From NCBI GenBank assembly GCA_022925895.1, contig JAKSYS010000749.1, positions 1 to 27,815 on the forward strand: 27,815 nt of DNA, read 5' to 3'. Positions 10,240 to 19,645 of the stretch are shown here, piece by piece. The position numbers were made by a program, and so were the translations under genes. Source of the stretch: Fragilaria crotonensis (Eukaryota; Bacillariophyta; Fragilariophyceae; Fragilariales; Fragilariaceae). The notes below the pieces were generated by a model that was given only the letters and a program-made list of their open reading frames with translations, was not told where the DNA came from and did not search any database. Within the stretch, counting starts at the first letter, position 1, and the number at the start of each line of letters is the position of its first letter.

Positions 10240-10589
10240 ATAGAAAAATTCATGTGTATCTCTCTTACATGGCAAGATTGGCGCCGGCCCGGTTTCCAAA
10301 ATTTCGAACCCAAACTCTTGGCATGCCTTACAATTGTACTGCTATGTACGGGAGGCATGAAATTCTGGAAGCGGCTGTAGTATACGTTCGTACTCAGAGT
10401 ACTGCAAGGTACTCGGAGTACAATGTTGCACTTATTTTGCCACCATTTTGCAGCATTATAATATTTTTACTGTTGATGCTGCTGCTTGTGTTGTTCTCAT
10501 TGCTCCGTTTTGATTTGTGTTGGTGTCAGACAACACAATCCCCATTGACTACTATCTGCCAGGGGATCATTGAGGTTGTCTTCGATTTT
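10240..10589. other. MULE internal spacer, no gene seen
   Basis: This 350-bp stretch between the hAT and the tandem array includes self-complementary GTACTC..GAGTAC tracts (about 10388-10422). I see no supported coding sequence. Confidence 0.5.
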
Positions 10590-11340
10590 GATCAACGACG
10601 ACTGAACGTTGCTGTCGTCACTGCCATACAGTGGTTTCGCCCGCAGCTTTTTTCTGACTTGAGCAAATCGTTGAACACGAGCGGTGTGAATTGTTGGACG
10701 GAAATCAGCTACCCTCTCTGTCGCAGTCCCGTGCTAGACATCATCATTGGGCTTACTGCTGCGTTGTCCTCGATTTTGATCAACGACGACTGAACATTGC
10801 TGTCGTCACTGCCATACAGTGGTTTCGACCTGCAGCTTTCTTTCTGAGTTGCGCAAATTGTTGGACACAAATCGGTTACGCTCTCTGCTGCTGTGCTGAC
10901 GTCATCGTTGGGGTTACTGTGCTGTCCTAGATTGTGATCAACGACGACTGAACGTTGCTGTCGTCACTGCCATACAGTGGTTTCGACCTGCAGCTTTCTT
11001 TCTGAGTTGTGCAAATTGTTGGACGCAAATCAGTTACGCTCTCTGCTGCTGTGCTGGACGTCATCGTTGAGGCTACTGTGCTGTCCTAGATTGTGATCAA
11101 CGACGACTGAACATTGCTGTCGTCACTGCCATACAGTGGTTTCGACCTGCAGCTTTCTTTCTGAGTTGCGCAAATTGTTGGACGCAAATCGGTTACGCTC
11201 TTGACTGCTGCTGGACGTCATCATTGGGTTACTGCGTTATCATCAATTGTGATCAACGACGACTGAACGTTGCTGTTGTCACTGCCATACAGTGGTTTCG
11301 ACCGCAGCTTTCTTTCTGACTTGCTCAAATTGTTGTAACG
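10590..11340 (+). repeat. Tandem array of about 158 bp, five units
   Basis: GATCAACGACGACTGAAC marks unit starts at 10590, 10778, 10936, 11095 and 11251. Each is followed by GTCACTGCCATACAGTGG, TTTCTGA.TTG..CAAAT.GTTGGAC and ACGTCATC blocks. Unit lengths are 188, 158, 159 and 156 bp; the last unit is partial. ACTGCCATACAGTGG contains the inverted pair CACTG/CAGTG. Open frames across it simply read the repeat. Confidence 0.9.
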
Positions 11341-11382
11341 ACGTTGCCTTCTGATCAACAAGATACTTGAGAAATTTTCTCA

Positions 11383-13342
11383 TTGAAGGATACGGTGGCT
11401 GGAGTTTGTGGAAGGATGGATGGGGGCAATGAACGTATGGAGGGAGTGGGGGAGTTTCCCGTGAATGCCAGCAACTATCTCCTGAGCGCCAGTGGGCAAA
11501 CAAATCCTTGTCGCTCATCGATCCTTAATCTTGGGGACACACCAAGGCTTGTTAGTGCGGCACAGATGTCACAGGGTGCGAGTAGGGTGCCAGGGGTGTT
11601 ACCACGGGTCAGGAGAGCTCGTAAATCATGTCCATCTCAGGCCCAGGTTTTGGCTGTGTTACTCAAGTGTTTGCCTGGAGACTTCAGAGCCGGGTTTGGG
11701 GAGTCCTTCTCTCAATATGTGACTGAACTGGGTGCGTGCATTGCATGCTGGTGAACCTATGCTATGCATGACCCCCGTACGTTGGATTTGGGGTGCTCTC
11801 CATGGCTTATATGCATGGTTTCCTGGGGGTGCTGAGTTGCCTGGCTTCCACATCGAACAATTGGGCTCGCTTGAGGATGTGTTCTATCAATCAGAGGTCA
11901 CAACCCCATTCCATCACAATTTTATAGTGATGGATGTTATCTTGAATCGCTCATATGTCCCTGTTGTGAGGGAACATGCCATACGGGCAGGGACTGTTGT
12001 TCCTGTTGGATGTTCTGGACCTGAAGAAATTGCAGACTGTGCAGACGGGAGTTTCAGAACAGTGATCGCAATCATTCCGTCGGCAGGGGCCTTCTACTGT
12101 GCTCGGGAGCGTCGGAGTAATGCAGTTGGTCGTGCAAACTCCCTTATTCCACTGGACTTGAGTTGGTTACGATTGGCTAGTGGTGGAAGTGAATTCGGGC
12201 AGGGAGGTTATGTGAAACGCCTGCATCATCGTAGTTCTGCATGGAGGGTGTCGCTGACAGTTAGATCGCATATTGGAAGGGTGCACCAGCATCGATTAAT
12301 TCGGTGTGCTAGGCAGCTGCACGATGCTGACGGACCGGCTTTGCCTCCGGATGTCTTCGATGGAAGTCCATGCGAGTGGTCGGCTGCTGATCGGGCAGCC
12401 TTGTACAACCTCCGGCTAGCCGGATCGAACTCTGTGCGCTATGGTGGGGGTCACTATGCAGTTGGATGCCACTACTTTGTGTGCCGTCTACGTGCTGCAT
12501 TGTGGACCCGTGTGTCACCCAATTCTTGATGTTATGGTGGATCTCCTGATCGGTGTGACATGAAAGGCAGGAAGACTGCGATTCTTATCAGAAACTCTCT
12601 GTCACTTCTTGACAATGGGGGTCGGCAGTTGGTGGGCAGAGCATTGATAACATCAACTCCCACAATGCGGTTGTTGCCCGTGAACGTGCCGTTGGCGGTG
12701 CGAGGAATGGGAGGGGGATGTTGGGACCATGCACCCCATTGGAACTCGGGTACACAAGGACGGCGTGTCAACGAGCAGTTACACAACAAATGCTTTGGTT
12801 CCTGATGAGGTGTTGCGCGAATTTGTTCGGTCGCTGGCACTTGTGGGTCGGCATTGCTTTCCTGATGTCCTCACCGTCATCCAGGACTTGAGGCAGATAG
12901 TGGCCTGCTTCCCGTGTCACCAATGGGGGGTGATGGTCATTTTGGCCGTGTTGGGTATTCGGTTGACATGAGTGTCAACCTGGGCAATGCATCCCATTTT
13001 GATTGTGGTGATGCCTCGCAGGGCTTTGCAGTGTGGACCGAGACAATTCCTGGGGCAGCAAAAAATTGGTTCTTCCTAATGCCAAATGTTGTGGGTGTTG
13101 ATGGGAATGGGAATCGTTTTTTGGGCCTGGCTGTGAAACTGTCACATGGTGTTGCTATCAGTTGGGATGGACGAGTGCTTCGGCACTGTACATCATTGCA
13201 CACTACAGGGCAAACAAATGGCCCAGAGGAACCAAACTTGTGCTTTGGTTCATTCAGTGTCGCCAAGGAGAGTGTCCTTCAGGCTGGAAGAACCATATCG
13301 TTGCGGCGGGATATGGCGGAGCGGAGTGCAACGAATGCATAG
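11383..13342 (+). CDS. MULE-borne gene of unknown function; jelly-roll-like C-terminus
   Basis: Function not recognised. Coding character is seen in plus-strand frames joined by shifts: 11383-11754, 11732-12529, about 12600-12900 and 12914-13342. The last 700 bp is the most convincing: a block with NSHNAVVARER and GARNGRGMLG, then MHPIGTRVHKDG (from 12729), a VGRHCFPDVLTVIQDL stretch, then VNLGNASHFDCGDASQGF, NWFFLMPNV and LSHGVAISWDGRVLRHCTS. The HxD (HFD), an aromatic strand and a downstream H...WDGR..RHC recall the double-stranded beta-helix of 2-oxoglutarate/Fe(II) dioxygenases; this is a pattern match by eye only. A shift near 12888-12893 joins the QDL and LEADSG frames. It faces the transposase gene tail to tail inside the element. 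The 5' end is uncertain. Confidence 0.5.
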
Positions 13343-13550
13343 TACGGACGCAATGTGTTTTTAACGTGGTGGAAGAAGGTGGTGGCTATCGCTGCTCCTT
13401 TAAGTTGGTACATATAGGCTCTCACTATTAAATCTGTTGCAGTTGCTTGTCCAAGCGGAACCAAATGTGGAGAACCAAGGGAATGTCATACGCTTTGGTG
13501 GTTCGTTCCATATGCCTTCGCTTTCTTGTTGGACGGCACTCTTCAAGGAC

Positions 13551-16500
13551 CTATGTTTCCTTTGCTTTGACGTAAACAAACAAGTGTGAATCGCTGGATG
13601 CTTTCTCCATCCATTTCTGAACTGTCTTTGCTTGTGTATAAAAAGTGGTATTAACTTCCCTGTCGACCCTGCAAGCAGTTTCATGTTGCTTTACAACAAA
13701 GTTTCCACCGCGCTCAATAAGCTGGAGTTCAACAATATTGTTGTCCGGAGATGGAATGTGGGTGTTCTGCAGATTCTTGGATCTGTATATGCTGGTAGGT
13801 CGCGACATAAACTCGATAGCCTCTGAAGAATAGAAGACTGCTTTAATGGACAGATGACGAATAATCTGAGAGGGAGATGGAATGTCTTGTTGGAGCTCTG
13901 ATTAAGTTTCAAGGTGCACCCAGCATTGGGCACAACTACATCGTGGTGACTTTGATTCCCAACGTACGATACCATCGATTCCAGGAGGCACTGTTCTTCT
14001 TCCCAACAAAAGCCACCTTGTCCATCTTAGAGCACCGCTTGATCGTGTGCTGACAGGAACCACAATACGAACATTGTGCCTGCCTGCTACGTGCATCAGC
14101 CAAATGAGGAACAAGGTTTTGAGAGAGTTCCATCGACAAGGGTCTGCTGCTTTGCTCCGTGTGCTTTCCTCTCGTTCAGTGATTTAAGTCGCTTCTGCCG
14201 AACCTTACCGATATTGTGTCGCTGCATCTCAAAATTACTGTTGTGGTGTTCAGCAAATATGCCTTCTTTCCGAGATTCGGCATTCGGCCCGAATGCCCCA
14301 AGAAATTCTTCAGCAGACGACATAAATCCAAGAAATGGAACGGAAGAAGTTTGCTGCTGGCCACTGGCGGACAAACTCAAGGCATCTCTCATCCGAACCA
14401 AGACACCTAGGCATTCCATTCTTGCATCTTCATTTGGAAGACTTAGTGCTAGATTTGCAACACTGTTCGCAACATCAGTAAAATCGCGGAAGGTCACATT
14501 CCTCTTCCTGACTACCGGTAGAACTGAAGTTGCTGTGTTGTTGACGAGAATGCAAGAATCGTGTTCGATACTCTCAAGGTCGGGTTCTTTCCAAATGCAC
14601 ATCGCATCTCCTTCCCCAGCATCATGATAGTCTTGGAAAGGATCATTGTCTTCGCATCCATCTTCCCCTGCCGGCAGGCTTGTAGGTCTTCTGGGTGGGC
14701 TTGACAGCACAGGAGCAGTCTGCCGACAGAACAACTTATCGCCGAGACTGCCAATGTAAGGGTCCCTGGTTACAGACCAAGCTGACAGGATAGTGGTGTA
14801 ATCTGGATTCGGGGACGATACTGACAATGGCTGGGCGTGGAACTTGGAATCAACGAGCCCAAGCTTGAATTCTTCACCATGAAATGCAAAGAGATGTCGA
14901 CATTGAATCTGATATGCAACGAAGACATTGCATGAGCACTTAGATCCATTGACAAGGCGAGCCCTTTGGGATGAATCCCCAATCCGTCGCACTTCCTTTT
15001 GTTCTCCGCCACCACTCAGCAGTGAGCAGTATCCTGATGATTTCTTGTATTCTTCTTTGCAGATCTTGAATCCGCGCTTTGACAGTTTAACAAGCATAAG
15101 GGCAAGGGTTTTATCGCATGTGGTGTGACTGCTTGCTGCACTCTGTCGCCTGTACTGGTCTCGGATACTTGCCCTCTTATTGGCGAGCTCTTGCATGCGA
15201 AGGATGCAGTCCTTAACCTGCATTGCAGGATCATCCCAGCTACCACCCCCGATGCGAGCAACATAAGATGAATGGTTAGCCTCCGCAATTGAAGATCCAA
15301 GACGTTCTTCGTTACAGGGTATTGCATTGACAGAGTAGCGTGCAAATCTTCTCCTTGCAACATGAATGACGTTGTTGAAATAGTTTAAGAGACTTTGAGG
15401 CTCACCACGACAATCCATCATTGCTAGAATCTTGGACCTTATAGTCTCGTAGGCATCCAAGGAGTAGGACTCAAAAACCAAAGATCGCAGCAATCCACCA
15501 TAGTGGTTCCATCTGCTGGCTCCAAATTGTTTAAACCATGTACCGCACTCAGGGGACAATAAATGGTGCACATCATCAAGGAGGGAACATGAATCTTGAA
15601 TGCCAAGGGATGCGAGCAGACTGTCGCAAGTTACTAATCCATCACCAAAGATAGCATGAATGCTGTCTAGCTTTGCTTGCATGAAAAGTTACTGCAGCAC
15701 CGAAGCAGCCATGCGTAAGCCTCGATCCGCTCAGATATCACAATGGCTTCGCACACACAACCATGTGGCCATATCCATCAATACCAGTGACAGCAATGTA
15801 CGGGTAACAAAAGCTGTTTAGCTGGCGTTTCATACCGTCTAATGCAATCGAGGAGGCGCAGGTGTCCCAGTCAAACCTCATTGTGGCTGTTTGCCAGCAA
15901 ATTCCAACCATTGTATCATTCTGATCACGTTGAATGTCAAAGAGAAAAGATGGATCCTCTTGATGCAGTCGACAGAGGTATTGAACCACCAAGCACATAC
16001 TTCCGGATCAGAGAGTGCCTCCTTTAATGTCTCATTTGCGATGTCCTGTGCAACAGACAGATACTCTGGAGGTAGATTGTCACTAGGACTTAAAATGAAC
16101 TCCACATCTCCCTCTGAGACTCTTCCTTCCGACAGGAGAAGATCAAAGTCACCATTCATCAGCTTCAACTTGACCTTGGTCTTCACATTATTTATGAATT
16201 TGCTGGACACGCCAAAATCTTTTGGCAACATATCGCGAAGCAAACCTCTCATCATTCTGGCACTTGGCTTCTGTTCACTTGCAAGAAGCTGGACAATGGT
16301 GTGCAGCTTAAGATTCTGAGTGCGGGCAAGGTGCCTTGATGCATGTCCACCACTAGTCCATGCTGCCTTGAATTGTTCCCTGAAGGCTTACACTCTTTCC
16401 GTGCATAAATTGCACATGCGATATTCTAACTCCTCCCAGTTCACTGCCCTTCATCCCGGTAAAGTTAATCTTGAATTCACACCCACACTTTGATCTTGCA

Positions 16501-16820
16501 GATTTTCGCGGCATATAGGTTTTTCCATTTCTCTGAGCAGCCAATTCCGTCCTAGCTGTTTTCGTGCATCCTGGGCATCCCTTGATGTTGTTTCAGAACA
16601 ACAAGCTGCCATTCCGCGGTCAACAATAAAGAATCCAAACTTCGTTGCTTTTGACGCATTGCATCGATCAGGTCCCTCCTTGTTGCAAACACAGCTCCGA
16701 CAGGGAACTCTCCGTCAAATTCCTTCTTGATAAGATGTAAATTCTCCTCTCTGCTTGAGAATAGAAGATGTCAGTTGCGGTTGACGTGCATTCTTCTTGC
16801 TCTATAGGAGTGATTTCCAT
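13551..16820 (-). CDS. MULE transposase with FAR1-like, MULE and SWIM domains, frame interrupted
   Basis: This is the transposase for the surrounding element. Reading leftward from ATG 16820 there is a Cys-rich N-terminal region with a KCGCEFKINF core (about 16500-16470) like the FAR1/WRKY-type DNA-binding domain. A helical linker (16340-16000) follows. The MULE catalytic core (about 15980-15690) contains GICWQTATMRFDW, LDGM (first catalytic Asp), TGIDGYGHM and SERIEAYAWLL (likely catalytic Glu). A 528-residue open stretch (15682-14096) holds a SWIM zinc finger, KCSC...QCRH, near 14940-14890. A zinc knuckle CSYCGSCQHTIKRC (C-x2-C-x4-H-x4-C, about 14080-14035) and a C-terminal tail reaching about 13551 complete it. 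Frame changes lie near 16755, 16670, 16590, 15950, 15750, 15684-15687 and 14115. Family call strong; functionality unknown. Confidence 0.82.
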
Positions 16821-17057
16821 GGCTTGCAGTGGGTAAGAGGTGCTGATGTCGTGCTGGTTAATAGTGAGAGTGAGTTGTTAACTTTCACGAATGCACTCGT
16901 ATTTGAAAATGGTGCAGCCGTACAATTTCAAGTACATTCAATTTCAAAGTTGGGCGCGAATATCGAATAAGTTATGCCGGCGTGCCATTTGAATATGTAT
17001 AACGATACATGTATATGATTATGACATCATCAGATGACTGTTTTGGCCCCTTTCCCC
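16821..17057. other. MULE 5' leader between transposase start and right TIR
   Basis: About 240 bp, AT-rich, upstream of the transposase; presumably its promoter. No clear individual element can be assigned. Confidence 0.4.
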
Positions 17058-17132
17058 GATGACGTCGCGGCAGATTCTTATTGGTTTAGCGTTTTTGATA
17101 GCGCATTAATCGTTAGCGAATTAGGCATTTCC
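17058..17132 (-). repeat. MULE right terminal inverted repeat
   Basis: Reverse-complement match to 4901-4973, ending in GAATTAGGCATTTCC before the 10-bp duplication. Confidence 0.88.
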
Positions 17133-17142
17133 TGTTGATCTG
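17133..17142 (+). repeat. Right 10-bp target site duplication of the MULE
   Basis: TGTTGATCTG, identical to 4891-4900. Confidence 0.9.
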
Positions 17143-17612
17143 GCACCATGCGCCCGTAAAGGCCCGTAGTACTCCGAGCTACGAGTGGCACAGAAGCATG
17201 GACTAGACTATGGCAAGTAAAGGGCCTTGTGGCGAAAACTTATGTAGTGCATAACATCGTACTCATACTTAGTAGTAGTACAACTGTACTGGAGTACAAC
17301 TTAGTATGCTCGATATCTGGAGCACTCGGAGCTCGGAGTACAAAGGACTGGCGACCTATAATATATATCATACAGTACATTTTGCATAACAGTATACCTT
17401 GTTGTATAAAATCATAACGACACCGAATACGGGAACCCCGAGCTGACACACTCGAAAATCTTGACAAAAACTCGTCAGAAATTGGCGATGGCTGTCGCCG
17501 CAGAATATTAAAAAATTTAAAAATCCGGTACTTGTAACGGTACTGGAGTAAAAGGTACTGTACCTAAATCGTACCGGTACAATTAACTTGTGCTACAGTA
17601 CATGGGAGTATG

Positions 17613-17637
17613 CATATGACATACAGTATGTCATATG
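17613..17637. repeat. Perfect 11-bp inverted repeat with 3-nt loop
   Basis: CATATGACATA, loop CAG, TATGTCATATG. It lies in intergenic DNA directly before the heptamer array. No function assigned. Confidence 0.8.
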
Positions 17638-17643
17638 TCATTT

Positions 17644-17700
17644 CGATATGCGATATGCGATATGCGATATGCGATAGCTGCGATATGCGATATGCATATC
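17644..17700 (+). repeat. CGATATG heptamer microsatellite
   Basis: About seven near-contiguous copies of CGATATG, interrupted once by AGCTG, ending in the palindrome GATATGCATATC. Confidence 0.9.
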
Positions 17701-18102
17701 GTTGAGGACTGGAGGGAGGACCAGGAGAATGGCGTGCAACTGTTGAATACTGATTATTTCTGAGATTACGGAATACTGTATGATAAAAAGGTATTCCTAA
17801 AAAAAGGTACCACTAGGAACTAGCACTGTTCCGCGCTGAAGTCAAGAGCGCGCGACACTGCGACCTGCGAATGACACAATGGACGAATGAAGCTTAGCAG
17901 CACCTGCGTATAACTCGGAAAGGTTGTGATTTACTGGACCTCCCATTGCAAACTATCATATGTTTAACACACTGGTTGACTAGGCTTTCACAGCACAGGC
18001 AGCGTTGAATTTTCTGTCACTACCAGGTATCGTGGTTCACACGGTGGCATGGTATAGCCGTCCGTCAATGCATGGAATCCGACAGTGGCCAATACTAGAT
18101 AA

Positions 18103-19080
18103 TCATACAGGTTGTGCCCAATAATAGTCGCCAGTGCTCTGAGTAGGCTTTGACACAGGAACCTGCTTTTCCTGGTTGTATTGCGGCTGCCTTTTGTTTC
18201 TCGGCATCTCCTTCGCATCCTTAGCAAAAACCAAGCCGATCAATGTCATGACAATAGCAAATACCAGCCACAAGGTTGCCCAAAACCGATAGTCGTTGCC
18301 CCAATACTCTGCCACGGCGGCCGCATCGGTGGTCGACAACTGACCACCCACGTATCCCTGCGAAGATCCGTACAAATTTTTAATGTCGAGCAATGCGTTC
18401 ATGGAGCACGTAGCCGCCAGAAAGGCATATAGATTGTCCAGCCACAGAGCTGGGAGGAACCACCCACACAATACGAAAGCAAATCCTTCAATGAGAAGTG
18501 CAATGAGTCCGAAAGCGTTACGAACGTACAACGCACAGCTTAGCAGGATCGCTACGCCGAAGCCTATTGTACCGATAGTGGGACCAAGTACAGTTCGCCG
18601 AAACAGAAGCAGAATGCATCCCCAGAATGCAGTCCCAGTGTATCCTGCTGATGATACGAAAGCACCCTTCCACGTCGCTCCATCGTAGTAATAGTAGCAT
18701 GAACCGCTTCCGTCATGAAATATCTTAAGCTCTTTGATCTTGCCACCGACCAAGATGGCAGCCGTTCCATGTGACATTTCATGAACCCATGTGGACAACA
18801 ACTTGAAAGGATAAAGGATGTATCTCCCTGTGTCAAAGTTCAATAATATGATCATGACGAGGCAGGCTCCCAAAAGTATCTTTTCTCGTTGGAAGAATCG
18901 TACAGCCCAGCTTCGTGTATCGTCCTTCTGTTGTGCAGCAATGAGTGACTCCTCACGAAGGTCATTCCCACAGGCATCAGGCAAATCGCAGCTCATCGTT
19001 GGCTTCTCAGCTCTTTGACGGCTGTATGGGAATGTATGATCTCTATCGATGTCGACCCAGTCGACAGTCGGCAGATCCAC
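18103..19080 (-). CDS. M50B-like integral membrane metallopeptidase, copy 2
   Basis: Intact 325-residue paralogue of the product of 3688-4650. HEMSH is at residues 100-104, followed by the same GTAAILVGG and AGYTGTAFWGCILLLFRR blocks, the GWFLP.LWLDNL..FLAA.CSMNALLDI region and a C-terminal YYWAQPV. Similarity starts at Met29 (about 18996) with the LPDAC.ND.REESL motif, so the true start may be there. The N-terminal tail and the stretch before the terminal WAQP motif diverge most. Same orientation as copy 1, consistent with a tandem duplication later separated by the MULE. An intramembrane metalloprotease role is inferred from the family; the substrate is unknown. Confidence 0.85.
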   Translation of the reverse strand: MDLPTVDWVDIDRDHTFPYSRQRAEKPTMSCDLPDACGNDLREESLIAAQQKDDTRSWAVRFFQREKILLGACLVMIILLNFDTGRYILYPFKLLSTWVHEMSHGTAAILVGGKIKELKIFHDGSGSCYYYYDGATWKGAFVSSAGYTGTAFWGCILLLFRRTVLGPTIGTIGFGVAILLSCALYVRNAFGLIALLIEGFAFVLCGWFLPALWLDNLYAFLAATCSMNALLDIKNLYGSSQGYVGGQLSTTDAAAVAEYWGNDYRFWATLWLVFAIVMTLIGLVFAKDAKEMPRNKRQPQYNQEKQVPVSKPTQSTGDYYWAQPV

Positions 19081-19462
19081 CTATTTCTACGACCAGCCGA
19101 ACCGCACGGCCGACGTCGGCGATCAGGTATTGGCGAAAGAATTGATTTCACTATTGGAGGAGTGAACTTGACGTCTAGTCTACTGAGAATCTAAAAAATG
19201 ATGTTTCTGCACTCCGCACGTCGCGGTCTGTTACCGGTATAGTAGTATTTTGGTACCAGGTACGAGTAGTATAGTCTTAAGTATCATCATGCCATGCATT
19301 CATTCATGGAGGTTTTAGTTTTTTATAGCTCCAGTACACCAGCAACAAGCGCTGGTACGCTATAATGAGCGTATGTCATATACAGTACCTGGTACACAAG
19401 CAACGCATGATTTACATTTTAGCAGGACATTTCGTACACACAAGGCATATGTATCCTACTAT
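19081..19462. other. Intergenic DNA upstream of M50B-like copy 2
   Basis: About 380 bp with GTACCAGGTAC/GGTACACAAG-type short repeats; probably includes the promoter of the minus-strand peptidase gene. No gene seen. Its right edge ATGACATGTGTCAT (19461-19474) is an inverted repeat of 6 bp with a 2-nt centre and overlaps the start of the 54-bp duplication. Confidence 0.5.
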
Positions 19463-19516
19463 GACATGTGTCATGCTACCGTATTCCTCAGTGTTTCGTA
19501 CCCGCCAAATGCATAC
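19463..19516 (+). repeat. 54-bp direct repeat flanking the retroelement, left copy
   Basis: Starts GACATGTGTCATGC and ends CCAAATGCATAC. Identical to 26867-26920. It abuts A1 on its right. Confidence 0.92.
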
Positions 19517-19641
19517 AAGACAGATAGTCAATCTCTGCAGCTGTTTCTAGCTGATCGGAGCAGAGAGAAAACTCCACCAAAAAATACTTCATATTTTCTA
19601 CAAGTATTCGCGTGAGACGCGAATCGACAGGAAAAGGGATA
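19517..19641 (+). repeat. Split direct repeat A1
   Basis: Begins AAGACAGATAGTCAATCTCT and ends AGGAAAAGGGATA, 125 bp. It has an internal A-rich stretch (GAAAACTCCACC...) shortened in the right-hand copies. Contains a perfect 8-bp hairpin with a 3-nt loop at 19606-19624 (ATTCGCGT GAG ACGCGAAT). The gag-like ATG follows 4 bp later at 19646. Confidence 0.92.
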
Positions 19642-19645
19642 GTAC

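Larger units (their letters stand above)
4901..17132 (-). mobile_element. Mutator-like DNA transposon (MULE), 12.2 kb, with nested hAT
   Basis: The boundaries come from about 74-bp terminal inverted repeats (4901-4973 and 17058-17132, roughly 80% identical by eye) and an exact 10-bp flanking duplication. Inside are a MULE transposase on the minus strand (about 16820-13551), a convergent plus-strand gene of unknown function (about 11383-13342) and a tandem repeat array (10590-11340). A complete hAT insertion (5046-10231) begins only 145 bp from the left end. Without the hAT and its duplicated target the element would be about 7.0 kb. It splits two tandem M50B-like paralogues. Two convergent genes in one element recall maize MuDR, but the second gene here is not recognisably related to mudrB. 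Confidence 0.88.
17143..18102. other. Intergenic DNA downstream of M50B-like copy 2
   Basis: No supported gene. Contains TACTCGGAGTAC- and TACCGGTAC-type self-complementary tracts (about 17275-17345, 17528-17582), a hairpin at 17613-17637 and a heptamer array at 17644-17700. Before the MULE arrived, this segment plus 4651-4890 formed the spacer between the two peptidase genes. Confidence 0.6.

Noticed and set aside
9987-10930. Open frames of 268 and 79 codons over the hAT right end and the tandem array
   Set aside because: They cross the hAT terminus and read repeat units; no domain or codon signal supports a protein.
10590-11340. Tandem units as a CRISPR array
   Set aside because: The whole unit of about 158 bp repeats without unique spacers, in a eukaryotic transposon context.
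3688-19080. M50B-like genes as cargo captured by the MULE
   Set aside because: Both genes lie outside the TIRs and the 10-bp target duplication.
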